A stretch of DNA of 64,000 bases from Mustela lutreola (lineage: Eukaryota > Chordata > Mammalia > Carnivora > Mustelidae). The notes under the pieces were generated by a model. It had not been told where the DNA came from. It searched no databases and saw only the letters and a program-made list of their open reading frames with translations. This document shows positions 24,201 to 33,523 of the stretch, one piece after another. The position numbers and the translations under genes were made by a program. Each line of letters begins with the position of its first letter. The stretch's first letter is position 1. Location: positions 56,206,001 through 56,270,000 of the forward strand of contig NC_081305.1 of assembly GCF_030435805.1 (NCBI RefSeq). Reading direction: 5' to 3'.

Positions 24201-27200
24201 CTACACACTGAGCTCATCTGCTTGGAAGGAGCAGCTTGATGCTATGGGGGTGCAGAGCTGGTGGCCTTGCCTGACCTTTGGGGAGAACTCTGAAGGCTTG
24301 AAAGCCCAGACCAGAGCTAGGGGTTGAATAGGACTTGAACCAGAAAAGGAGCTTCTGGGCAGAAGGAACAGCCTGTGCAAAGGCTCAGAGGTGGGAGCAA
24401 TAGGGAGGTGGCCCAAGTGGCTCGCTGGGTGAGGTGAGGAACAGAGCCCTAAGAAATCAGCGGGGCCAGGGCACTAGGGCCTTGGGCCGCAGAGAGAAGT
24501 GGGGGCTTTGTGATGCGGACTCTGGGGGAGTCATGGAGAGGGGTTAACCCCTGGAGTAGGGGGAAGATCTCTCCTACTCTGCGTGGAGAAAGGCCCCAGA
24601 GCAGCCCTTTGCTTCACAAGAGGGGAAACTGAGGCCCATACTGGGGCCCGATACTACCCGAGGATACACAGCAGGGCAGGAGGGCATGCCTCAGTTTCCC
24701 CGGGAGCAGAGGCTCACCGGGTCTCTCCCCTCGCAGCCAAGCTCTCACGGCTCTCTCTGGCGCTGCCGCCGCTCACGCTCACGCCGTTCCCGGGGCCGGG
24801 CCCGCGGCGACCCCCGTGGGAGGGCGCGGACGCCGGGGCGGCTGGCGGGGAGGCCGGCGGGGCGGGGTCGCCGGGGCCGGCGGAGGAGGACGGGGAGGAC
24901 GAGGACGAGGACGAGGAGGAGGAAGAGGAGGCGGTGGCAGCGGGCGCGGCGGCGGGGCCGCGGGGCCCCGGGAGGGCACGGGCAGCCCCGGTGCCCGTCG
25001 TGGTGAGCAGCGCCGACGCGGACGCGGCCCGCCCGTTGCGGGGGCTGCTCAAGTCTCCGCGCGGGGCCGACGAGCCCGAGGACAGCGAGCTGGAGAGGAA
25101 GCGCAAGATGGTCTCCTTCCACGGGGACGTGACCGTCTACCTCTTCGACCAGGTGCGCTGCCGGGGGCGGGGGGGCGGGGCGCGGGGGCGGGGCGGGGAG
25201 GGGCCAGCTGGCCGAGGGCGGAGCTGGGGAATCAGGGCAGGTCTTGGAGACCTTGGGTGTGGGGGCGGTGTCTGGGGAATGGGCCGGGGCATGGAGTGAG
25301 GGGTAGGGTGCGTCCTGTGGGGAGGACGCTGGACGGTTGGGGGGGCTGGAGGGTGAAAATGGGTCTGGAAGGACGGTGAGGAGATACCTGGTGGTCGGGG
25401 AGGAGTCCGGAGAGGCTAGGGAGAAAGTGCTGAGGAGATTGGGGCGTGGTCTAGACGGCGGGGGCGGGGCCAAGTGAAGTTTGGGGCGGGTTCTGTCGAC
25501 CTGCGCTCTTGTGGTAGAGGCTAAGGGGCCGGCTCGGGATGAAACGGATTTTACCCACGAGGGGCGGGCCCTGGCGAGGCTGCAGGTAGGGCATAAGAGA
25601 AACGGCTTGTAGTGTTAAGATAGAAAGTGCAGGAGCGGGTTCAGAGGTAGACAGAGCTAAGAAACTGCGGTGGGGCTTAGAGAGATGGGTTGAGCATTGT
25701 GTTAAGAGTAACTAAGACTGAGAGCATCGTGCTGAAAAGAAACAGGAAAGGCGGGATGATGCTTGTGGATTGGGGCCGAGATGGGTGTGGATGGATCTCG
25801 GTCAACCTGGAGCGGGGCACACTGGGATGAAGTCCCGAGATGAGAGTCATGAACAGGGTCCTGGGCCACTGAAGCAAAGGCAGGGTCTGGCGGGCTGGAG
25901 CCGGGCCACTTCCGAGTACGGGGCTCAGGGCCTCGGGGGAGGTCGGGATGCGCAGGATGGTAGAAGGGTTTGGAGGACCAGAAGAGTAGGTAGTTCTGCG
26001 CCCCGAACTTGAACGCCTGTGGCCGAGATATCGAAAGGAGTTAGGGGTCATGGAGACAAGGCGGGACTTATGGAGATGGTATTGGGTTAGGGGGCTCCCA
26101 CGAAAGCGTCGCGTTAAGGAGCAAGGAGAGAATTCCTGCGGTGGAGGGGCTTAGCCGTGGGCGGGACTCCAGGGGAGGAGCCTCGGGCCGGGGTGGGGTT
26201 AAGGCTGACCTGAGGTTTCGAAGGCAGATCAGGGCCTCCAGCCACCTCGTCAGAGGCTGCGATTGTAAATTGGGGTACCTGAAGCCCCAGAAGTGTTAGC
26301 GGGCTTTGTTGCTTGTTGGGTGGCATGTGACGGTTCGCCCCCTAATCCACCTGCACAGGAGACGCCAACCAACGAGCTGAGCGTCCAGGGCCCCCCCGAG
26401 GGGGACACGGACCCGTCAACGCCCCCAGCGCCCCCGACGCCTCCCCACCCCGCCACCCCCGGAGATGGGTTTCCCAGCAACGACAGCGGCTTTGGTAAGG
26501 GGCGGGGCGGGTCCTGGAGGTGGGGCTGGTCTTGAATGGGCGGAGCTGGGGCGGGGTCTGGAGGCGGGCCAGAGTTGGGGCGCTGTCCACCGTGTAGATT
26601 GCTGGAGACAGGTGCCTGTGGAGGGGCGGGGTTGGACAGCTGGAGCTGAAGGTGAGCGGCTCCAGAAGTGCCTGGAGGGTCTGACCGCGTCCTCTCCTCT
26701 TCTTTCTCAACACCCCCTTCCCGCCACTAGGAGGCAGTTTCGAATGGGCGGAGGATTTCCCCCTCCTCCCCCCTCCAGGCCCCCCCCTGTGCTTCTCCCG
26801 CTTCTCCGTCTCGCCTGCGCTGGAGACCCCGGGGCCCCCCGCCCGGGCCCCCGACGCCCGGCCCGCAGGTACAGTGCTTCAGACCCTCGGGCCTGCCCCC
26901 ACTTCTGCCTCTCTTTCTCTGTCCCCATCCCTGAATTTACCTGTCTCTTTCTCCTCAGTCTCTCCCCCCCTTCTTCTCTCAGTCAACCCCCACCCAACTC
27001 TTGGAACCAGCTCAGACCAGGTCTATCCAACGGATAGACCAGGGCAGTCACGCCCCTTCCCTGAGCCTCAGTTTCCCCTTCTGTAAGGATCCCCTCAGAG
27101 TCTGGCTCATCTTTGCCCAGTCTCTTGCCTGGCACTTGTCAGATCCTGATCCCACGTCTGTTTGGGGGCACAGGCTGATCAAAGGCCGACAAAGGGAGAG

Positions 27201-28999
27201 AAAACCAGTGTGCCCAGAGCTAGTTAGCTGAACTGGAGCAGAGAGAACATGGTCAGGAAGTCCATAGCAATAACAACAACGGCATTACTACTAACAGTAA
27301 AAGGCCCTTACAGAGGCCCTATTTTGTGCTTGCACATCTGAGCCGGGAGACTCCTACGGCGACTTGGGCTCTCTGCTGCCCCCTGCTGCCGCTCTAGAGA
27401 ATACCCCTGGATGCAGAAATTGCGCTGGCCTGAGCAGACGCACATGTTCCCGAGAATAGGGCTGAGAAGGTGGAAAGTAGGAGCATTCCTGCTCCCCCAA
27501 ATTGTGCCCGAATCCAGTTGTTGGCCCTGCCTGTCCTCGACTCGGTGACCTAGAGCAAGTCACTTTCCCTCTTTGTGCCTCAGTGTCCCCATCTGTAGAA
27601 TGGGGATGATCCCAGGATCTAACCCAAAATTATTGAGGGGATTGCATAGTTTCATCCTACACACACACAGCCCCACAGACTGGTCATGCGCATGCGCGGT
27701 GGTCTCTGGTAGCTCTCACTGCGCTTAACGAAGTAGATACCCATTGAGCATTGCTTAAGTGCGGGTGCTGGGCTGGGCATGCGTGATTCCGTGCTGAGCA
27801 AGGTCCATGAGCCCCACAACACCCTACCCCACCCACAGACACTGACCCCCACACTGTCATGGGAAATAAGTGCAAACTCAGGGCTGCTGGAGAAGCAGCT
27901 GACAAAGGAAAAGGGCTTCGTCAGTTTGGCCATGCCACTGCATCAAGTACTCGAGGGGCTGGCCGTCATGAACTAGGTGAAGGGGAAGGAGGCGACAGCA
28001 CGCTAGCAGATGGAACAGCTTGCCCAAGGGCCTGAGGCAAGAGAGAACTTGGCCAGTTCAGGGAACAGAAGGCAAGCGGATGCATCTGCGGGCTACTTAG
28101 GGAGTGGGGGGAATGGAGGGTAGGGGGAGAGGGCGGACCCTGTAGGGCTTAAGGGTGGGCTGAAAAGAGGGACTTTGTCCAGGAGGCACTAGGGAGCCAT
28201 GGGCCAGCTGTGATTAGGGGAAGGGCAGCAGTAGCTGCTGGTGCAGGAAGACCCCTCTGGGGCCATGTGAGGGATCCAACCGGAGGCTGGACAGGAGGCT
28301 GGCACCAGCGTCCAGGAAGGAGAGGAGAGTAAGTTGGGATTCGGGGCAGGAAGGACAGGGCCAAGGGCACACTCTTCACTTGGCTCCATCGTCAGATTTC
28401 ACCTCAAATGTCACTTCCTCTCAGAGGTCTTCTCTGAGGCCCCCGTGAGGACAGAGTGGGGTGGGTCCAGGGCATGAGACACGGCCAAGTGGTGAGTCAG
28501 GGCTGAGAGCAGCGGGGGACTAGAGTGCCAGGATGACTTCACCTTTAATCACTAGGAGAGGCAAGGGAGGGTCCAACTGTGCAAAAGCCCAAATCCCTTC
28601 ACTCGGCCGATGCTTCTGCTACGGCGGGGCAGGGAGGCTGCTGACCTTTCTGTCTCCCAAGACCCTGGCGGGGGTTGCAGGCTGGGCCCCCTTCTGTATG
28701 GACTTCTATGCTTGGTGGGGCTCTGCCCACTTACCCCTTGTCTACTGGACCCTACCATGCAAAGGCCCTGGGGTAGGCCCTGGAGCCCAGGAGAAACAGC
28801 AAGGAAGCCAGTGTGGCCATGGAGGGGACAGGGTGAGGGGGATGGGGTGGGTGAGGACAGAAACGGGATAGGGCAGGTCATGTGGGGGACCCTGTGTGTC
28901 CTGGTGAGGGCTTTGCTTTCACTCCAAGAGAGACAGAAGCTGCGAGCCTGTCTGCCCAGTAAATCATTTCCTCTGTCCTCAGGCCCCGTGGAGAACTGA
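11545..28999 (+). CDS. LMTK3: Lemur tyrosine kinase 3, complete coding region
   Basis: Membrane-anchored kinase of the LMTK family, mainly neuronal. The family has been linked to membrane trafficking and to dual Ser/Thr-Tyr activity. Coding exons: 11545-11620, 12530-12663, 12918-13068, 13578-13654, 14128-14246, 17678-17765, 18106-18254, 18660-18744, 18825-18946, 19108-19257, 19682-22206, 24737-25152, 26359-26494, 26731-26868, 28983-28999. They sum to 4383 nt, 1460 codons plus TGA, the length I recall for human. Residues 1-20 look like a signal or first hydrophobic segment, and 40-61 form a membrane helix followed by CCKRG. The kinase domain starts near 133: glycine loop IGSGWFGKV 139-147, lysine K164, catalytic loop HSDLALRN 264-271 (HSD instead of HRD) and DYG instead of DFG at 284-286. 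The remaining ~1050 residues are Pro/Glu-rich tail. The start is the first ATG, in front of the hydrophobic N-terminus. All introns are GT-AG. Very high confidence from near-identity to the remembered human protein. Confidence 0.97.
12364..12445. promoter_or_regulatory. Inverted pair of ZNF143-like sites in LMTK3 intron 1
   Basis: actacaactcccacaatgc (12364-12382) and gcattatgggaactgtagt (12427-12445) are inverted copies matching at 16 of 19 positions, spaced 44 nt. Each resembles the ZNF143/STAF core. Confidence 0.6.
14335..15800. mobile_element. MIR, L2, CA repeat and DNA-transposon debris in LMTK3 intron 5
   Basis: 14335-14460 MIR (+). 14900-15215 L2 (+) 'ctccctattgcctgcagaac aaagtcccatg'. 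(CA)n at 15227-15260. 15365-15560 has 'tagccacatatggc' twice, as in hAT-type MER repeats. 15610-15760 MIR (+). Confidence 0.55.
16666..16996 (+). mobile_element. Older tRNA-SINE split by a second SINE
   Basis: Plus-strand head 'ggggcgcccggccggctcag' up to 16706, continued at 16911-16996 by 'agcatgcgactcttgatctc' and the poly(A). The gap holds the minus SINE listed separately. Confidence 0.88.
16707..16910 (-). mobile_element. Can-SINE nested in a SINE
   Basis: Reverse element whose target copies, agcatctgactct (16694-16706) and agcatgcgactct (16911-16923), belong to the host SINE. Confidence 0.88.
17860..18000 (-). mobile_element. MIR fragment in LMTK3 intron 6
   Basis: 'cgtttcctgagcgctcactg' followed by a GGGGAAACAGGCTCAG-like end resembles MIR in reverse. 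Confidence 0.45.
18340..18590. repeat. GA-rich degenerate repeat in LMTK3 intron 7
   Basis: Repeated 'ggaggggaggagtcaggaga'-like units of about 15-20 nt, purine-only over long runs. Confidence 0.6.
19682..22206 (+). other. LMTK3: LMTK3 giant tail exon (coding exon 11)
   Basis: This single 2525-nt exon ends the kinase domain ([20 protein letters not shown]) and encodes most of the disordered tail. The tail has a glutamate run near 20446-20470, polyproline from an 11-nt C run near 20785, and a degenerate 17-18-residue repeat [13 protein letters not shown] between about 21357 and 21660 (residues about 942-1043). The acidic/proline tail of LMTK proteins is known to bind phosphatases and trafficking partners; which segment does so is not visible here. 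Base composition is strongly G+C and wobble positions are nearly all G or C, which also keeps other frames open. Confidence 0.93.
21357..21660 (+). repeat. LMTK3: Coding tandem repeat in LMTK3 exon 11
   Basis: About six imperfect 51-57-nt units, each starting near 'gaggagaaagtgctggagaa' and encoding EEKVLENG plus a variable 8-10 residues. The third frame of the same bases reads REWGPESP-like units. Confidence 0.75.
22210..24730. other. LMTK3 intron 11: MIR and L2 debris, A-run
   Basis: No gene seen. 22360-22480 MIR (+). A run of about 23 at 23333-23355. 23370-23490 L2 (+). 23500-23700 and 24080-24560 L2 antisense pieces. MIR-like pieces near 23800 and 24000. Confidence 0.5.
27300..28970. other. 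LMTK3 intron 14: MIR and L2 debris
   Basis: 27515-27660 MIR (+) 'cctctttgtgcctcagtgtc'. 27930-28950 antisense L2 pieces ('cttgcccaagggcctgaggc', 'ggtgagggctttgctttcac'). No exon seen. Confidence 0.45.
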
Positions 29000-29485
29000 C
29001 TCCCCGACGACCCCACCCCCCTGCACCCCCAGAAGAGGGGTTGAGAGTAGAATCCTCTGTGGACGACGGAGCCACTGCCACCACCACAGACACCGCCTCT
29101 GGGGAGGCTCCTGAGGCTGGGCCCTCCCCCTCCCCCACCATGTGCCAAACGGGAGGCCCTGGCCCCCCACCCCTTAGCCCCCCAGACGGCTCCCCTGAGC
29201 CCCCCGACCCCCTCGGTGCCAAATGAGGCAGGAAAGCCCCTCACCCCTCCCTGAAGAGCCGCCTTTCTCGGAACTGAACTGAACTCTTTCGGGCCTGGAG
29301 CCCCTCGGCACAGCGGAGGCCCCCTCCTCACCCACTCCTGGCCCCAGAGAGGGGCTGCAGGCTTCGGGGACCTGGACCCCCATCTCGCGTCTCCCCTGCC
29401 CGCCCCAGCCTGGCCCCTGGAGGGGCCTCTAGTTCAAACCTTCGCGTGGCATTTTCACATTATTTAAAAAAGACAAAAACAACTT
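29000..29485 (+). other. LMTK3: LMTK3 3' untranslated region
   Basis: The sequence after the TGA at 28997-28999 is GC-rich and repeat-free as far as 29485. There is no AATAAA. The only A-rich stretch is around attatttaaaaaagacaaaa at 29459-29478, which I take as the likely end by resemblance to the human transcript end. The exact cleavage site is not determinable from sequence. Confidence 0.55.
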
Positions 29486-30464
29486 TTTGGAGGAATGCAG
29501 GGCCTGCGTGTGTTTCGGGGCAAAGAGGGGAGGGTCCCGAAGACTTCGCCATCAGCCGCCTGCCGCCCACTTCACAGATGGGAACATGGAGGCTTGGGAA
29601 GGTGGAAGCGCTGTGCAGGGGGAGGCCGAGGCTCTGCTTCTCTGGCTCCCGGCTGCGTCTGTTGCTGGCGGCACTGACCTGCGCTAAGAGTTGGCAGGGA
29701 GAGGCCAGGGCGGTCGGAAGAGCCCTGTTTGCCCAAGGCGGCTGTGGAGGTGGCCAGAGGCCCTGCGAGGGCCAGAGCTGCGGACGGGGTGCTCAGGAAT
29801 GACGGGTCAGCACCCACGTGGCTCCTGGCCACATCCCCCACACCTCAGAACAGAGCTGCCCTGTGCCTCCACTGAGGCCACTACCTCCCTGCCCCACAGT
29901 GCCTGTACCTCAGTTTACCTGTGTCTGCTTGTGAGCGTCCGCCTGCCAGGACATTCTCATCCCACTTGGCCTGAGTTCTGTGGCCCTCTTCCTAATTCTA
30001 CTATTTCTTTGTGTTTCTGCATCTGGATGTGTCTCCTCTGTGCCTCCCTGAAGCCTGTGTCTTTCTGCCTTGTCTCTTTGTCCCCGTTTCTTTTTTCTGT
30101 TTCTCTGGGGCTCCTGACTGATTCTGCCTCCTGTCTCTCTCCTCTGTTTCTGATCTCCTGCCTTCAACCTATCGCCCCATCCCTTTGGTCCCAAGTTCAT
30201 TTGCATGTTTGCAGGACTCACTTTGGGTGAGAGCAAGGGAGGGAAGGGACCAGAAGTGGGGACCCAGCATGGGTGCTGCAGACTCCTGGCTTAGGAGTTA
30301 AGGGGATGAAGGCATTAGGGTCACTTGTTAAGTCCCAGGGATGGAGAAAGGGAGAGTGAGGATTAGACTCTTGCGTCTTTCTCAGAGGCACTGTGGGAAG
30401 ACCGGGCTGTGCTTCAGCTGATCTGTGGACACACCTGACCAGGGTGTGTGCTGATGGAGCCAGG

Positions 30465-30660
30465 ACTGGTAGGGTGGTGAGGGCCAGGACTCTGGAGTCT
30501 AAGGGAGGAAGAGCAGGGGGCCAGGACTCCTGGGTCTGAGGGAAGAGGGGCTTGGGGCCAGGACTCTTGGGTCTGAAGGAGTCCGGGGCTGGAGGTGAGG
30601 ACTACTGGGTCTGAGGGAGGAGGGGCTGGGGCAAGACTCCTGGGTCTGAGGGAGGAGGAC
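30465..30660 (+). repeat. MSR1-like minisatellite
   Basis: About four units of 'ggccaggactcctgggtctg agggaggagggg' form, 40-50 nt each. Resembles the MSR1 minisatellite known to cluster on human chromosome 19. Confidence 0.7.
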
Positions 30661-31073
30661 TATATTACTAGTTCACTGACAGCATCTCTGTTCTGGAGGC
30701 TAGAATCCAAGATCAAGATGTCTGCAGGATCTGTTCCTTGTGAGGCTGTGAGGGAGAAACTGTTCCAGGACTGGCCTCACTTCTAGTGGTCGCCAGCCAT
30801 CTTTGCTCCGTAATGTGTAAAAGCCTCACCCCAATTCTGCCTTTACCTTCACATGTTTTCTCCCTCCCCCATGCGTGTGTCTCTGTGGGTCCAAATTTTC
30901 TCTTTGTATAAGGACACTAGCCATATTGGATTAGTGCCTATATTAATGACCTCATCCATCTTACCAGATTTTATCCGCAATGATCTGATTTCTAAATAAG
31001 ACCACGTTCTGAGGTACTGGGGTTTAGGACTTCAACATACTGATCTCAGGCTGATATGATTCAACCTGTAACA
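30660..31073 (-). mobile_element. Solo LTR fossil of ERVL-MaLR type (MST/MLT1-like)
   Basis: The stretch resembles the minus strand of a MaLR LTR: 'ctggaggctagaatccaag', 'cttcacatgttttc', 'aggacactagccatattgg' and the terminal 'gattcaacctgtaaca'. It looks like a lone, degraded LTR; no internal region was seen. Likely age is tens of millions of years, before the carnivore radiation. The subfamily is not certain. Confidence 0.65.
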
Positions 31074-31439
31074 AAGGGGCTGGGGATTTGGGGTCCTGGG
31101 AGAGGTGGGAGCCGGCAGCTAGAATCCTCAGTCTCTGGGAAGGAGATGGATTTGGGGCAAAACTGAAGGACGATTTTGAGGTGACGAGTCTGGTTTGAAT
31201 GTCCCACAGGCAATTGCAGCTAAAGTTGGCCAAACCAGAGCCACCAATCCCTACTCCCCAGCCCCACAATTCCCTCTCCAACCATCTCGATCAATGGCAT
31301 TTTCACTCGTTGCTCGAGCCAGAATTCCAGAGTTGGTCTGGCACTCAGCAAATCCTGTGGGTGCCCCTTCCCAGGTCCACTTCTCTCCATGACCTCAGCC
31401 CCAGGGTAAAACTGCACTGCGTCCTATCCTGCCTGTAGC

Positions 31440-33070
31440 TGCCCCCACTCCTTTCCAAATTCTTCTCTTGCAGCAGCCAGAGGCCCTTCCTACAGGCTCA
31501 ATCCAAATACGTCATTTGCCTTCTTCACACCCTTGGATGGTTTCCATCAACTAAAAATACATCCAAAGTCCCTCCCATGGTGGATCGGGCTCCAAATGAT
31601 CAGGCTTGTGCATCCCCTTTGACTCCCCTCTCTTACTAACTTCCCTCCATCATACCATACAAGCCTGCTGTCCGTTAACTCCAACACACCGTACCTTTTC
31701 CTGCCTCTGCTCATACTGTTCCCTGTGCCTGCAATGCCCTTCCAGGGTACCTCTGCGAGCCGACTACTCTCCCTGCTAGTGGACATTCAGGACCTATGGG
31801 TTTACTCCCCGGAGGCGGGCAGGATAGGATGAGGTAGTGGTGGGACCCTGTGTGTATCCAGAGACCTCCTTTCTCCTTGAGCTGATGACTCCCACTTCCC
31901 TGGAATGTTTGGAGTTGGGAATCCCATATTCTCATTTGGGAACTCCACTTCCCATCCGAGCCTGGGAGTTAAAGTGCCCAAGGGCCTCTTTGCCCAACCA
32001 GCACACAAGTGTAGGAAACTGGGCTAAGTAAGGAACACCCCACCCCACCCCCCTCACTGGAGCCTTAGGAAACTGCAACTCCCAGAAGGCCTCCAGACTG
32101 GCTCTCCCACTGGTGGGGACAGCCAGCCCTGCACAGCTTGCTGGGAATTGTAGTCCAAGGCTCCTGCAGGGAGAGGAGCCCACCTTCGAGGACAGCAGTG
32201 TTGCTAGTGCGCGTGGAGCAGGTCAATGCCTGTGGCCAAGGGCAGAGCCAGGATTTCCACTTCACCAGGAGCACTCAATTAGTGCTTCCACCCTTTGAAG
32301 ACAGCTTGGGGGAGGGAGGAAATGCAACTGCCCCCCCCCAATCCAAAACACACACAACCTGCAGCGGCAGGCCTGTTTCAACCTAATGCAGTCTGGTCCC
32401 AGGGCCTGCCCAATGTCGGGGTTTCTCGCACTCAAGCCTCCACAGCAGATTTGGGTGTGGGAGAGTGACGAGGGGGTCTCCCGTCTTGCCACCACCCCCC
32501 CATCTCTGTGCCTTTGTTCTTTGGGGATGCCAAGTGTATCCCAAGCTAAATGGCCAGGAGGAACAGGCCTGGCCCTGGGGTTCAGGGGTATCCCATCCCT
32601 CAAGTATTTGCTCTCAAGGAAAAGACCTCCCATTTCCGAGGCTGATTCCCAGGACAGGAGCAGTACCACGGGTTCCCAGAGCTGTTCCCAGCTGCTGGTT
32701 GAGAACCGCGCTCGTTGGCCCCCCAGTTCTCCACCCCCACCAACCACTCCCACCTAGCCCTCCTCTGACACCAGCTGCCTCTTGCCCAGCCCCAGGGGAC
32801 AGCTCTTGGGCTCTTTTCTGGGCTCCTCTGCCCAACGTGCTCCTGGAGCAGGTCCCCCCCACAGCTCGACCCACTCTCTAGTTCTTGCTTGCAAAGCACT
32901 GGCCTGCTCACAATCCCATCAGCTCAGAGCTGCGGCCCCTCTGGGAGCACCAGCCGGCTGAGGGGCCCCCGCCTGGGTTTGGCTTGTCAAGGCGTGTCTG
33001 GAACGAAGGCTAGGCCTTGCCCCAGGACCTCTGCCCGCCCACTAGCTCGATACTATGCAATTCTAACCAC
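31440..33070. other. Convergent gap LMTK3/CYTH2: L2 and ZNF143-like pair
   Basis: 31440-31800 L2 (+) 'ctcatactgttccctgtgcc tgcaatgccc'. 32072-32090 and 32141-32156 form an inverted pair of ACTRCAACTCCCAG-like sites. No exon or RNA gene recognised in the rest. Confidence 0.5.
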
Positions 33071-33075
33071 ACCAC

Positions 33076-33523
33076 CGGCTGCCCCGTGACACCTCCCCTT
33101 TATTCCAGCCTTTATTCCTGCAGGCTTGGGGGGTGGGGGTGGGGGCAAAGGGGCGGACATGGGAGGCCCCTACTGGGCTGCAGCATCCCCAGCATCCATC
33201 CCTCACAGGCCCGGACAACCCCCAATAGAGACCAGTGCTCCCGGCCCCGCTGGTGCACAGGCAGCCCCGCGGGCTACAAGGCTGAGGCCCTCCGCCCTGT
33301 CAACCCCGAGAAAGGAGGGGTCCCAGGCCACAAGTGGTTAAATAATTAATAAGATTACCAATGGTGTGTTAATTACAAACAACGAGAGAGGAGCTAGAGG
33401 TGGTGAATTTTCCAAACAGAGAACCAGGATTGGAGAACCAGGATCCACAGCCCCGGGGCCCAGGGGTCCGGCCACCCGGGTGGGGCAGCTCCGTAATAAA
33501 TAACGGGGTTGGGGGGCAGGGGG
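33076..33523 (-). other. CYTH2: CYTH2 3' untranslated region with two poly(A) signals
   Basis: After the TGA (33526-33524, minus) the region runs to two AATAAA signals on the minus strand, at 33116-33111 and 33104-33099. Cleavage is expected about 10-30 nt further, near 33075-33090. The region holds AT-rich patches such as ccgtaataaataacgg just beyond the stop. Confidence 0.7.

Noticed and set aside
30660-31073. A complete endogenous retrovirus around the LTR-like stretch
   Set aside because: Only a lone degraded LTR-like piece is seen, with no internal region on either side.
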